Part shown: positions 7,338-16,454 of the stretch, in pieces
Layout: the number at the start of each line of letters is the position of its first letter
Numbering within the stretch: position 1 is the stretch's first letter
NCBI RefSeq assembly: GCF_025753795.1
Contig: NZ_JAOWPS010000002.1
Span: forward strand, 310,001 to 374,000
Source of the DNA: Mesorhizobium sp. YC-39
GTDB lineage: Bacteria > Pseudomonadota > Alphaproteobacteria > Rhizobiales > Rhizobiaceae
DNA length: 64,000 nt
Direction: 5' to 3'
Translations under genes and position numbers: made by a program
The notes under the pieces: model-generated
What the model was told of the DNA's origin: nothing
The model's input: the letters and a program-made list of their open reading frames with translations, nothing else
Databases searched by the model: none

Positions 7338-9893
7338 ATGAGCGCCGACGACAAGACGCGAATATCGCCTGGCCTGACCAACACCGCCGTCGGCACGCAA
7401 CTCAGCGGCATCTACGAACTTGACGAGCGGATCGCGTTCGGTGGCATGGGTGAGGTCTACCGTGGCCACAACATCCAGACCGGCGACCACGTCGCGATCA
7501 AGATTGTCCTGCCAGAGTTCGCCCGTGACCAGACGATCCTGTCGCTGTTCCGCAAGGAAGCCTCGATCCTCAATCACCTGTCGCACGACGCGGTCGTCAG
7601 ATATCACGTCTTCACGATCGATCCCGGGATCGGCCGGCCCTACCTTGCCATGGAATTCGTCGACGGTGAATCGCTGTTCGACGTCATGCGACGTGGACCG
7701 ATGCGGACGGAAGACGTGCGCAAGCTCTGCCACCGCCTCGCATCCGGTCTGAGCGCCGTGCACCAGGCGGGAGCAATACACCGCGACCTCTCCCCGGATA
7801 ACATCATCCTGCCAGGAGGCCGGGTCGACCGTGCAAAAATCATCGACTTCGGCATCGCACGATCGGCCACCGTCGGCGGGGAGACCCTGATCGGCGGAAA
7901 GTTCGCGGGAAAGTACAACTACGTTTCTCCCGAACAGCTCGGACTGTATGGCGGCGACGTCAGCGAGCAGTCCGACATCTACAGCCTGGGATTGGTGCTG
8001 GTCGCTGCACTGCGCGGAAAACCGATCGACATGGGCGGCTCCCAGTTCGAGATCGTGGAGAAGCGCCGAACCGTGCCGGACCTGTCCGACATCGATGCCG
8101 ATTTTCGCGACATTGTCGAAGCCATGCTGCAACCGGACCCGCAAGATCGGCCGATCAACATGGCGGACATCGCCAGGCTGACGCGCGATGACAGCGAGGA
8201 GACAACGCCGCCAACGTCCATCACACCGCGCGAGCGGAGCGGTCTGCCGCGAACCCGGGGGACCACCGCGCCTGGTTCCAAAGCCCAGGGGCCTGGCTTG
8301 CCAACTGCACAGGGCTTGGGCGAGCAGCGCTTCGTCCCGCATGTCCGGCCGGCGCATCTATCCGAACCGCGGCCTTCGGCGGTCGCCCGTCCTGCGCGCG
8401 CGGTCACGCCTGATGCACCCGGAAAGTCTGCAAAGACCCGAACCATCGCCATCGCTGCCTTGGCGGCGTTGGCTGTGGCGTCCGGTGCAGGCATCTATCT
8501 GAGCGGCTTGATGACGCCTTCCACGCCGGTCGCCGGCGATACATCGCTTTTGGCACCAGAAGCATCAAAGCCGGCCCCAGCGGACAGCGCTGCGAATCCG
8601 CCGGATGATGAGCCGGCAAAGGCAGCTCCGCCTAAGCAGCCACAAACAGAGGCCACTGCGCCACCAGTTGAAGATCGGGCAGATGCCGCGGCGGATCAAA
8701 TGCCGGAGCCGACACAGCCCGCCGAAGTCCCCTCACCAACCGAGAAAACCCCTGAGCAGCCGGTAGCCGAGACGCCGTCGCCAGCTGAAAATCAGGCAGA
8801 GGCTAAGGCGAAGGCTGAAGCCGAAGCGGAAGCGAAGGCCAGAGCGGATGCACTGGCGAGGGCTGAAGCCGCGGCCAATGCCAAGGCCGAGTCGGCGAAA
8901 GCCGAAGAGGAGGAACGCCGAAAGGCGCAAGAGGCGATGCGGATCGTTTCGGAGGAAAAAGCAAGGCTCGACGCCGAACGCAGGGCCGCGGCGGCGCAGG
9001 CGGTGGAGCGCTTGCCTCAGCAGTCAACCGGAAAAGCCTCGACGCCGCCAGCGGTCCAGCCCGATGTCATGGAGAGCCGCCAGAAGCCCGAGGAACCAAT
9101 CAGCCAGCCGGCAGAGCCTAAGGCAGCGCAGGGGCCGGAACCCGCTGCAAACCAGACGGAAGCCGCGAACGCACCAGCACAGCAGGCCAAGCCGCCGGAC
9201 GACGCCACCGTCGCCTTGAATGTGCCCAGACCGGAAGTTCCGCCGGCCCGTCCCGTCGATGCGATGGCGCGACGGGTCTCCTGGGTGCGCGACTTCAGCG
9301 GTGGCGACTGTTTCTATGCGGCGTTGACGTCGGCAACCGACAAGGCTGCCGCGATAGAGGGATTTGGAATGGAGGTCCCGCCATTCGAGCGAATGATGTA
9401 CGATTTCCAGGCAAGGTTCCATGTCGAGCCGGACATCAGCGTCCGCCTCATTGAACCAGCCCAATGCGAAGTCACCAACTTTCTGCGCTTTCTGGACCGG
9501 ACAGCGGCCGACAAGCCACAGCTTGTCCTCGATCGAACGTCGGTGCCGAGCGGTTCGCCGATCAGCGGCACGCTGGTGACGCATGGCGGCCTCATTTCCA
9601 GCGTGCTGCTGATCGACCACAAGGGTATGGCATTCAACCTCGACGATCGCATCGTGGTGCAATCGGACAAGGCCACTTTCAGCATCCCGACCGGTCTCGG
9701 CGCTGCCGACAAGGCGGCCGGCAAGCCCGTGCCGGAGATTATAATGGTCATCACAGGTCGACAGGATATTCAGGCTGCGGCGTTCTCCGAGCCAACGCCA
9801 GCCTCGGTGCTGCTGCCCAAAATTGTCGAGGAAATCGAGACCAGCGGATCTGACTTCTCCGCAACTGCACAGTACTTCCGGCTCGGCGGGTAG
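7338..9893 (+). CDS. ppkA: PpkA-like membrane Ser/Thr protein kinase (T6SS)
   Basis: 851 aa. The cytoplasmic Hanks-type kinase domain (about 20-280) has glycine loop GGMGEVYRG, VAIK lysine, catalytic HRDLSPDN, DFGIAR and SPEQ. A Pro-rich linker, one membrane helix (about 368-392, IAIAALAALAVASGAG) and a long charged Ala/Glu/Lys coiled-coil-like segment follow. The last ~200 residues (from WVRDFSGGDCFYA) form a separate periplasmic domain I cannot name. ATG 7338 is chosen because GGAGG lies 10 bases upstream; a TTG at 7329 overlaps the pppA stop. By analogy to Agrobacterium it should phosphorylate TssL. Its N-terminus carries KTRI, resembling KTVI in TssL. Confidence 0.88.
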   Translation: MSADDKTRISPGLTNTAVGTQLSGIYELDERIAFGGMGEVYRGHNIQTGDHVAIKIVLPEFARDQTILSLFRKEASILNHLSHDAVVRYHVFTIDPGIGRPYLAMEFVDGESLFDVMRRGPMRTEDVRKLCHRLASGLSAVHQAGAIHRDLSPDNIILPGGRVDRAKIIDFGIARSATVGGETLIGGKFAGKYNYVSPEQLGLYGGDVSEQSDIYSLGLVLVAALRGKPIDMGGSQFEIVEKRRTVPDLSDIDADFRDIVEAMLQPDPQDRPINMADIARLTRDDSEETTPPTSITPRERSGLPRTRGTTAPGSKAQGPGLPTAQGLGEQRFVPHVRPAHLSEPRPSAVARPARAVTPDAPGKSAKTRTIAIAALAALAVASGAGIYLSGLMTPSTPVAGDTSLLAPEASKPAPADSAANPPDDEPAKAAPPKQPQTEATAPPVEDRADAAADQMPEPTQPAEVPSPTEKTPEQPVAETPSPAENQAEAKAKAEAEAEAKARADALARAEAAANAKAESAKAEEEERRKAQEAMRIVSEEKARLDAERRAAAAQAVERLPQQSTGKASTPPAVQPDVMESRQKPEEPISQPAEPKAAQGPEPAANQTEAANAPAQQAKPPDDATVALNVPRPEVPPARPVDAMARRVSWVRDFSGGDCFYAALTSATDKAAAIEGFGMEVPPFERMMYDFQARFHVEPDISVRLIEPAQCEVTNFLRFLDRTAADKPQLVLDRTSVPSGSPISGTLVTHGGLISSVLLIDHKGMAFNLDDRIVVQSDKATFSIPTGLGAADKAAGKPVPEIIMVITGRQDIQAAAFSEPTPASVLLPKIVEEIETSGSDFSATAQYFRLGG

Positions 9894-9904
9894 CATGGAC
9901 GCCC

Positions 9905-10390
9905 ATGGACCTCCGCCGCTCGCGTTTTTCCTCCCTGCCCGCTGTCCCGCCCAAGAAGCGGCATGACTTGGTTCGAGCCCTCAAACTTGCGGTCATGTCG
10001 GGTGCGGCGCTGTTGGCTCTCCTCTCGACGAACGAAGCGCGTGCCGAATTCACCGTCTGCAACCAGACACTCGACGTGGTCAATCTCGCCGTTGGCCAGA
10101 AGGTCGACAATGCGGACCAGACCGACGGCTGGTGGACCATCGGCGCAAATCAATGCGTAAACGTCATCCGCGAGGAACTGACGAACCGCTATATCTACAT
10201 CTATGCGACGGACGTTTTTGGTCACGCGATCCTGACCGGGTCGACCGAAATGTGCATCGACCGGCGGCGTTTCTCGATACGCGGCATTGATGAATGCTGG
10301 CAGCGCGGCCGTATCGCCGCACGATTTCTCGAAGTCGATACGCTCGAACAGGTGCGGTGGACCTTTTTCCTGACCGGAAGCAATCCGTGA
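9905..10390 (+). CDS. DUF1036 exported protein
   Basis: 161 aa. A basic N-terminus and hydrophobic stretch (about 28-45, LKLAVMSGAALLALLS) end at EARA, a likely signal-peptidase I site. The mature part begins EFTVCNQTLDVVNLAVG and contains GWWTIGANQCVNVI, characteristic of DUF1036, periplasmic proteins of unknown function with conserved Cys. It lies 11 bases after the kinase gene. Its stop overlaps the GTG start of the hydrolase gene (GTGA), so it is co-translated with the T6SS regulators and the wall hydrolase. Confidence 0.85.
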   Translation: MDLRRSRFSSLPAVPPKKRHDLVRALKLAVMSGAALLALLSTNEARAEFTVCNQTLDVVNLAVGQKVDNADQTDGWWTIGANQCVNVIREELTNRYIYIYATDVFGHAILTGSTEMCIDRRRFSIRGIDECWQRGRIAARFLEVDTLEQVRWTFFLTGSNP

Positions 10391-12717
10391 CGCACAGTAT
10401 CGATACGAGCTTCAGGCTGAAGAAGCAGGCGCGCGCTGCCCTTCGCAGACGCAGGCTGTGGCGCAGGCTGCTTGCCGGTCTTGCCGTGATTGTCCTGCTG
10501 TCGATCGCCGCCGGCTTTTACCTCACCGCGGACTATTGGTCGTTCGGCGATGAAGACGAGGAGTTGCAGGCGGTCGAAGGAACGGACGATGTGCCGGCCG
10601 ATGCATCGGTCTACGTGCCTGCCATTATCGACCTCGCGGGGGATCCGATGTGGATCACCCTTGCGCCCGACGCCGGCGCCGCAACGAAAGGTAAAGTGAT
10701 CCCGCGCCCGGCAGAACTCGATCAGGCCGGAGTTTCTCCCCAGATCGAAATTCTGTCTGACGTGATGCTTAGCGCCAGCGAAAAATTCATGACGACGATC
10801 CCGTCCACGCAAGAAGATTTCGCCTTCTTCCAGGCACAGCGACAGACCGCGGCGGCACCATCCAGCGATCTGCAAGACGATCTTCAGCCACCCGTTCCAG
10901 GCGAGGCCCCGGTTGCTTCTGGCCCGCAGGCGGGCGCCGATGATCCCGAAGCAGGCTGGGGCGAAACAATCGCTGCCGGCGAGGCAGCCCTTCCCGCATT
11001 CCAGAAGACGCAGATCGAAAACAACACAAGCGTTACAATTGTCACGAGCGAATATCAGCGATTCTCGGCTACCGAAGACACGTTCGTAAAGATTCTCAAC
11101 GACCGCAGCTTGGACAGCGTTGCACTGGATGCGCATTTCTCCGCCGAGGATGCCAAGCTGGCGGGCGAAGCCCTGAAGGCGCTTTTCAGTCGGGAAAGCC
11201 TTGAGCCTGGATATGTCGTCGCCATGCGCGGATACCGGCCGGCGCGCGAGACGACAACCATGTCCCTCATGCAGGTTTCTATCTACGCCAAGAACGTATT
11301 TGTCGGCACGCTGACGCGCAATGCCGCTGGTGCGTTTGTGTCGGGGGTTGATCCCTGGGTTCGTGAAGATCTGTTCAACTACTCGGGCGCACAGGCGGAA
11401 GGCACGCACAAGAGGCAATACCGACTGCTCGACGCAATCTATTCGACGGCGGCACGCAACAAAGTTCCGACCGGCGTGATCGGCGAAGCAATCATGTATC
11501 TCTCGAGGGGACAGGATCTGGATGCCTTCGCCAGCGAAGACCAGCGTCTGGTCCTGATCTATTCGCAAAGGCCGCGGGGTAAGGAAGAGACTGCCGGACG
11601 GGTGCTGTATGTGGGCATCCAGGGTAGCGAAAAGAGCCTCGATTGTTTCGTCTTTCAACAGAGCGACGGCCAGTTTGCATGCGTTAGCGGCGACGATCAG
11701 GTTCGCTCGCTAACGGTCACCAACGGCATGGTCACGCCGGTCAACGGGGTCATGACGTCCACCTTCGGCCCACGCAAGCACCCGATCCTCGGGACCGTTC
11801 GCATCCACAAGGGTGTGGATTGGGCGGCACCTCTGGGTACGCCTATCGCAGCCGCCTTCGACGGCGAAATCGTTTTTCAAGGCGATGGAGGGGGTTACGG
11901 CAATCTGGTGAAGATTTCGCACGTAAACGGCCGCGAGACGCGCTATGCGCATATGCAGAAGTTCGCGATCAAGGACGGTGTCGGCACGAAGGTGAAGGCA
12001 GGCGATATCATTGGCTATATCGGCACCACCGGCCTTTCGACCGGACCGCACCTGCATTTCGAGCTCTATCAGAGCGGCCAAGCGATCGATCCGCTGGGCA
12101 CCGTTACCACAATCGCCACGGACGATTCCGCTGTCGAAACGCTGACCGACCGTATCGTTCATGTCGAAAGTGGTGGCAGCGCCCGCGCCAAGAACCCCAA
12201 TTCTTCAGCGACCGGCGCCGGTCAGTTCATAACAAAGACCTGGATCAGGATGATGAATACATACCGCCCCGAACTTGCGCGGACACTGTCAACCGCCGAC
12301 CTGCTCGCTCTGCGCTACGACGCCACGATCTCGCGCGAGATGGTGAGCAATCTGGCGCGCGAAGGCGAAGCCTATCTTCGGGCGCGCGGCCACCAGATCA
12401 CTGCTGGCAGGCTCTATCTCTGTCATTTCCTGGGGATGGAAGGCGCGCATCAAGTGTTGTCGGCGCAAGGTTCGGCGCAATTGAGCGCCGTGCTCGGGTC
12501 TGCCGTCATTCAAGCCAACCCGTTTCTCACCGGCAAGACCGCCAGCTATGTCGTGGGCTGGGCCGAACGGAAAATGGGTCGGAAGCTGAGCCCGCCGGCG
12601 ACCGGTGCCGGCCAGCAGACAACGACGACGACGGAAGTCCGCCAGACATCGCCGGAGTTCGAAAAGTACAAGCAGGCAATCACGGCCCTCATAAGCTCGA
12701 TTCAGAATACCCTTTGA
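10387..12717 (+). CDS. M23 metallopeptidase fused to lysozyme/transglycosylase-like domain
   Basis: 776 aa from a GTG that overlaps the DUF1036 stop. A single N-terminal membrane helix (about 27-48, LLAGLAVIVLLSIAAGFYL) anchors a long periplasmic region. An M23/LytM endopeptidase domain (about 455-575) has the metal-binding pattern HKGVDW and HLHFE, so zinc ligands are present. A C-terminal lysozyme-like domain (about 585-720) starts at RIVHVESGGS and contains SSATGAGQFITKTW, as in lytic transglycosylases. It can be expected to cut both peptide and glycan bonds of peptidoglycan. Being coupled to the T6SS kinase operon, it could open the wall for the secretion machine or be part of the caspase island. 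Confidence 0.85.
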   Translation: MTHSIDTSFRLKKQARAALRRRRLWRRLLAGLAVIVLLSIAAGFYLTADYWSFGDEDEELQAVEGTDDVPADASVYVPAIIDLAGDPMWITLAPDAGAATKGKVIPRPAELDQAGVSPQIEILSDVMLSASEKFMTTIPSTQEDFAFFQAQRQTAAAPSSDLQDDLQPPVPGEAPVASGPQAGADDPEAGWGETIAAGEAALPAFQKTQIENNTSVTIVTSEYQRFSATEDTFVKILNDRSLDSVALDAHFSAEDAKLAGEALKALFSRESLEPGYVVAMRGYRPARETTTMSLMQVSIYAKNVFVGTLTRNAAGAFVSGVDPWVREDLFNYSGAQAEGTHKRQYRLLDAIYSTAARNKVPTGVIGEAIMYLSRGQDLDAFASEDQRLVLIYSQRPRGKEETAGRVLYVGIQGSEKSLDCFVFQQSDGQFACVSGDDQVRSLTVTNGMVTPVNGVMTSTFGPRKHPILGTVRIHKGVDWAAPLGTPIAAAFDGEIVFQGDGGGYGNLVKISHVNGRETRYAHMQKFAIKDGVGTKVKAGDIIGYIGTTGLSTGPHLHFELYQSGQAIDPLGTVTTIATDDSAVETLTDRIVHVESGGSARAKNPNSSATGAGQFITKTWIRMMNTYRPELARTLSTADLLALRYDATISREMVSNLAREGEAYLRARGHQITAGRLYLCHFLGMEGAHQVLSAQGSAQLSAVLGSAVIQANPFLTGKTASYVVGWAERKMGRKLSPPATGAGQQTTTTTEVRQTSPEFEKYKQAITALISSIQNTL

Positions 12718-12930
12718 GCCTGCTTCTCGCGGGCGTGCGAGTTTCGCCGTCAGACCATTGGTGGCGCCAAGTATCACTATAGCTAATTTTTTCGGGCCTT
12801 TTGTGAACCAGAACTGTGGTCGAGATCACATACGCCCAAGAGCCATTTTGGCAGAAGCGACTATGTCGCTGATGAAATTTAGCATGCGCAGACATCAATA
12901 GCGCGCGCCGTTGGGGCGGAGGGCTGATCC

Positions 12931-14586
12931 ATGAAGGCATTTGCTGTCTTTCTGAGCGGGTTTATCCTGTTTGTCATCGCCTCGCTTGGCGCCGAGGCCG
13001 CCGCGCCTGATACCAAACGCGTGGCGCTGGTCATCGGCAACAGCAAATACGTCCATGCCGTTGCCTTGCCCAATCCCGCCAACGATGCGCACCTCATCGC
13101 ATCCACCTTGCGCAATGCCGGCTTCCAGGTGATCGAGGGGGTCGATCAAGACAATGCAGGCATGCACAGCCTCATCAGTCGGTTTACCGAGCAATCCTAC
13201 GACGCCGATCTCGCCGTTATCTTTTATGCCGGGCACGGCATGCAGGTCGACGGCAAGAATTTCCTGATTCCGGTCGACGCCGAGTTGACATCGCCCGCTT
13301 ATCTCAAGACCCGCACCATTCAGATCGACGATTTCATGGCAGCGCTGCCGCCCGAGCCGGCGGTTGGCGTCATTATCCTCGATGCCTGCCGTGACAATCC
13401 GCTGGCAAGGACTCTGGCGGCCTCGATGCCGAAGAGCCGTTCCACCTCGTTCGGCGCCGGTCTGGCGCCGGTTGAAGCAAAATCGGACGGCGTTGGAACC
13501 GGCGGCATTCTGATTGCCTATGCAACGGATCCGGGCGCCATCGCTTTCGACGGCAACGGCGTCAACAGTCCTTATTCCACGGCGCTCGCCAGGCACCTGA
13601 CTGAGCCCGGCGTTGAAATCCAGAGCGCGTTGACGCGTGTGCGCGGCCAGGTGACCGAAACGACACAGGGCCGCCAGCGACCCTGGCACAACGCATCGCT
13701 AGGGCGCGAGGTCTTCATGGGGCAATCCGTTGCGGAAGCGGTGCCTGCCGTAAAACCTGTCGCCGACACATCCGGCGCCTCGGCGACCGCGATCCCTGCC
13801 CCCATAACCAGCGAACCTCCTTCCTGGGAGGTCGAGCAGCGTCTGTGGGATGAAGCTTCGAAGCGCAATTCCGTTCCGTTCTACGAGGCCTATCTCGACC
13901 AGTTTCCAAACGGCCGCTTCGCCACGGTGGCACGGCTGAACATCGACCAGCTGAACGAACCGAAAGCCGAAAACCGGCAGGTCGCAGCGGTCGATGAGGA
14001 CGAGGCGAACGCCAGTTCCGGCTCAGCCGTTCGCACCTCGGTTGGCGTTTCAGACGAGATGAAGCAGGCTCCGGGCACCGAGTTAACTGAAAGCGCGATC
14101 GGTCTCGATCGCGAGGGCCGCATCGATCTGCAGTTACGCATCGAAGCCCTGGGCAATGAACTCGGCCGTATCGACGGAAACATCGGTCTGAAGACCCGCC
14201 AGGCGATCGGCGTCTGGCAAGCGAAGAATGGGCTACCGCAGACCAATTTCTTGACACGCGAGCAACTGGCGTTCCTGGCGATCCAGACTGATCCAATGAT
14301 GGCTACGGTGCGCGCCAGATATGCTGCCGATCAGGCTCGTGCGGCGCAGCCGAAAAAACAGGTGCAGAAGGCCCGCACACAAAAGCCGGTGGTACAGAAA
14401 GCTCGGACACAAAAGCCGGTGGCGGCACACAAGCCCCGCAAACAACAGCAGGTCGTGCAGAAAAAGCGCTACCGTGAGGTGGTTCGGCGGGATGCCCCTC
14501 CGCCGCGGGACAACAACGACTTCCTGACCAAGGCGCTGATTTTCGGCACCGGCGTGGCGGTGGGTGGCGTGCTCAACAACAACTGA
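12931..14586 (+). CDS. caspase-family (C14) protease with C-terminal Lys-rich tail
   Basis: 551 aa. A signal peptide (about 1-22) precedes a p20-like domain: KRVALVIGNSKY, catalytic His in FYAGHGMQVDGKNFLIPVDA (near residue 100), catalytic Cys in ILDACRDNP (near 153). Both members of the dyad are intact. Around residue 300 there is a WEVEQRLWDEASKRN segment with YLDQFPNGRFA, found after the protease domain in other bacterial caspases, then a peptidoglycan-binding-like stretch (LGNELGRIDGNIGLKTRQAI). The tail has two copies of QKARTQKPV and many Lys/Arg, ending in a Gly/Val hydrophobic segment. Cleavage after Arg or Lys is expected from orthocaspases; the substrate is unknown. Confidence 0.88.
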   Translation: MKAFAVFLSGFILFVIASLGAEAAAPDTKRVALVIGNSKYVHAVALPNPANDAHLIASTLRNAGFQVIEGVDQDNAGMHSLISRFTEQSYDADLAVIFYAGHGMQVDGKNFLIPVDAELTSPAYLKTRTIQIDDFMAALPPEPAVGVIILDACRDNPLARTLAASMPKSRSTSFGAGLAPVEAKSDGVGTGGILIAYATDPGAIAFDGNGVNSPYSTALARHLTEPGVEIQSALTRVRGQVTETTQGRQRPWHNASLGREVFMGQSVAEAVPAVKPVADTSGASATAIPAPITSEPPSWEVEQRLWDEASKRNSVPFYEAYLDQFPNGRFATVARLNIDQLNEPKAENRQVAAVDEDEANASSGSAVRTSVGVSDEMKQAPGTELTESAIGLDREGRIDLQLRIEALGNELGRIDGNIGLKTRQAIGVWQAKNGLPQTNFLTREQLAFLAIQTDPMMATVRARYAADQARAAQPKKQVQKARTQKPVVQKARTQKPVAAHKPRKQQQVVQKKRYREVVRRDAPPPRDNNDFLTKALIFGTGVAVGGVLNNN

Positions 14587-14646
14587 CAAGCCCCTGCCTC
14601 AAGCTCGCTTGACGCCTGAGCCAAGGCTTTGGCGCACCCGGTCCAG

Positions 14647-15204
14647 CTACTCGGTGCTTATTCGCATTTCCACCCGGCGGTTGACCGGACTGTAGGGGTC
14701 GGGGTTGCGTGGATGCGTTTCGCCCAGGCCGATCGCTTTGATGCGGGCAGCGTCGACGCCGTTGGACTCCAGGAAGGCGGTCACCGATTGTGCTCTTCGT
14801 TGCGACAGTCCTTCATTGTAGCGAGCCGAACCGGATGCATCAGTGTAACCTTCAACAACGAAGTTGATAGCGCTCAGCCTGCTGTCTTTCAGCGCCTTGG
14901 CGAACTCGCCGAGTTCAGCGCGCGCAGTGGCGTCGAGCTCCGCAGAATCCAGGCCGAAATTGATCAGCATATCGAGGCTGGTTTTTTCGGCAGGCGCCGC
15001 CTCCTTCTTCTTGCTCTTGCACTCGTCTTCGGTACCGACACAAACCCCACGTTGCGGGCCGAGTTCGCCCGCTCCGGCAAAAAACTTCACGATGTCTTCC
15101 GATTTTTGAAGTGGATCGGCGGAAGCATGTGTCGAAAAAAGCGCGACCGCCAACACAAAGGCTGAACCCCACAACTGCACAACGGTTACTCCTGTTTTGA
15201 GCAT
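14647..15204 (-). CDS. OmpA-family peptidoglycan-binding protein
   Basis: 185 aa from an ATG giving a clean signal peptide (MLKTGVTVVQLWGSAFVLAV, cut near THASA). The C-terminal OmpA domain contains NFGLDSAELDATARAEL, VVEGYTDASGSARYNEGLSQ and NRRVEMRI, the usual diaminopimelate-binding fold. It lies convergent to the caspase gene. A longer start at 15255 is possible but would bury the signal peptide. Role: tethers something to the wall, probably with the surrounding caspase and T6SS genes. Confidence 0.85.
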   Translation of the reverse strand: MLKTGVTVVQLWGSAFVLAVALFSTHASADPLQKSEDIVKFFAGAGELGPQRGVCVGTEDECKSKKKEAAPAEKTSLDMLINFGLDSAELDATARAELGEFAKALKDSRLSAINFVVEGYTDASGSARYNEGLSQRRAQSVTAFLESNGVDAARIKAIGLGETHPRNPDPYSPVNRRVEMRISTE

Positions 15205-15373
15205 CCGATTTCGCCAGCCCGGACTATACCAAATTCCGAAGCAATTGTCTGTCACAAACGTTGAGCATATCAGCGATGAACGGTGGTTGTCACCTTGCCA
15301 TGGAACTGAGGCTTGACCGGCGCCCCGTCCAGGGCTTCAGTGCCGTTGTTCCCTAAGTGAAAGCGTGGCGGCC

Positions 15374-15952
15374 ATGGCCAATGAGCTTCGATTCAAAACG
15401 GCACGGGATCTTTTCATGGCCTGCCCCGCTATTGCCGGGGACATGGTAGCGCCTCCAACCGAACAGCCTTCAATCGAGTTTTGCCGTGCCCTCCTTGCCG
15501 GACGGGTGCCCGAGGAGGCGATCACCTTCTGTGCCTATCTCCTTCCCGAGCGGGCCGCGGTCTGGTGGGCCCATGAGTGCCTGACCCACCTGACCGATCT
15601 GCTCGACAGCGGGGATCAGGAGTTGCTCGCGCTTGTTCACGACTGGGTCAGCCAACCGGATAATCCTCACCATAACGAAGAGGTGAGCAGGGTTGCGGCA
15701 ATGCCGCCAACAACGCCGGCTGAATGGATTGCCCTGGCTGCAGGACGGCGCGGCAACGGTACGGCTACGGACATGGCTGCGGCATCGCACTTGCAATCAT
15801 TTCCTGCCGCCCATGCAGTCAATGCGGGAGTTCTGGCCGGACTGGCGCGTGTTGCATTAGCGGACCGCTTCTCGGTTCTTTCCGCGTTTGTCGAAATGGG
15901 CATCCAGATGGCAGAGATCGAAGCGCTGCACCAATCAGCGGATGCGTACTAG
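15374..15952 (+). CDS. DUF6931-like protein
   Basis: 192 aa, Ala-rich, soluble, no signal peptide. It contains EEAITFCAYLLPERAAVWWAHEC, remembered from the DUF6931 family; function unknown. A GTG at 15365 would add three residues. I recall this family next to FHA, kinase and OmpA genes in rhizobia, which fits its place here, but that is memory, not a search. No strong ribosome binding site is visible. Confidence 0.65.
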   Translation: MANELRFKTARDLFMACPAIAGDMVAPPTEQPSIEFCRALLAGRVPEEAITFCAYLLPERAAVWWAHECLTHLTDLLDSGDQELLALVHDWVSQPDNPHHNEEVSRVAAMPPTTPAEWIALAAGRRGNGTATDMAAASHLQSFPAAHAVNAGVLAGLARVALADRFSVLSAFVEMGIQMAEIEALHQSADAY

Positions 15953-16113
15953 ACCGCGGTCTGAATCCCGATTGCTTGCGCTACACTTGCAGCCGTCTTG
16001 GGGGCCATTTGGCCAACGCCACCGCCGACCCTCGTGGTGTTACGCAGCTTTCGTGGAAAGCGAAACGGAAGTCAGCTCAGCTGCGCCGAGATAGGGCCGC
16101 TATCGAGCGCCCA

Positions 16114-16440
16114 TCACCAACCGCCTCCCCCTCCCCCGCCACTGCCACCCAAGGGAGCGATGACAGGTGGTGGAGGCTCTTCCGCAACCGGCTCGACCAC
16201 AACCGGCTCGACCACTTTTTTCTTGACCCGTTTGGGAGCGGCCTTGACGACCTTCTGCTCAACAGGTGCCCTGCGCACGACCTTCTGCTCGACAGGTACC
16301 CTGCGAACGACCTTCGGCTGCGACGTTTCCACCAGCGGCGTCGGTTCGGGTGGCATCAAATACGTGCAGCCTGTGAGCGCCGCAAGGACGCCGGAGAGAG
16401 TTGTTCCTATAATCGCCTGCTTCGATACTCTGCCCACCAT
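16114..16440 (-). CDS. small lipoprotein with tandem V-E-Q-K repeats
   Basis: 108 aa. The N-terminus has a hydrophobic core and a lipobox-like LTGC (Cys near residue 25). The middle consists of near-repeats KVVRRVPVEQ and KVVRRAPVEQ, then Lys/Val/Pro-rich sequence, and the end is a Gly run. It starts 14 bases after the stop of the caspase-SEL1 gene on the same strand, so the two probably form an operon. I do not recognise a family; a stiff, basic outer-membrane-anchored linker is the best description. Confidence 0.65.
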   Translation of the reverse strand: MVGRVSKQAIIGTTLSGVLAALTGCTYLMPPEPTPLVETSQPKVVRRVPVEQKVVRRAPVEQKVVKAAPKRVKKKVVEPVVVEPVAEEPPPPVIAPLGGSGGGGGGGW

Positions 16441-16454
16441 TGCCTCCTTGTTGA

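Noticed and set aside
10222..11658. 478-codon minus-strand frame opposite the hydrolase gene
   Set aside because: No recognisable motif, no ribosome binding site; plus-strand protein is coherent.
1137..12834. 11-mer GATCACATACG at 1137 and at 12824, both in gaps of the T6SS/caspase region
   Set aside because: Too short and not palindromic; flanks differ, so chance cannot be excluded.
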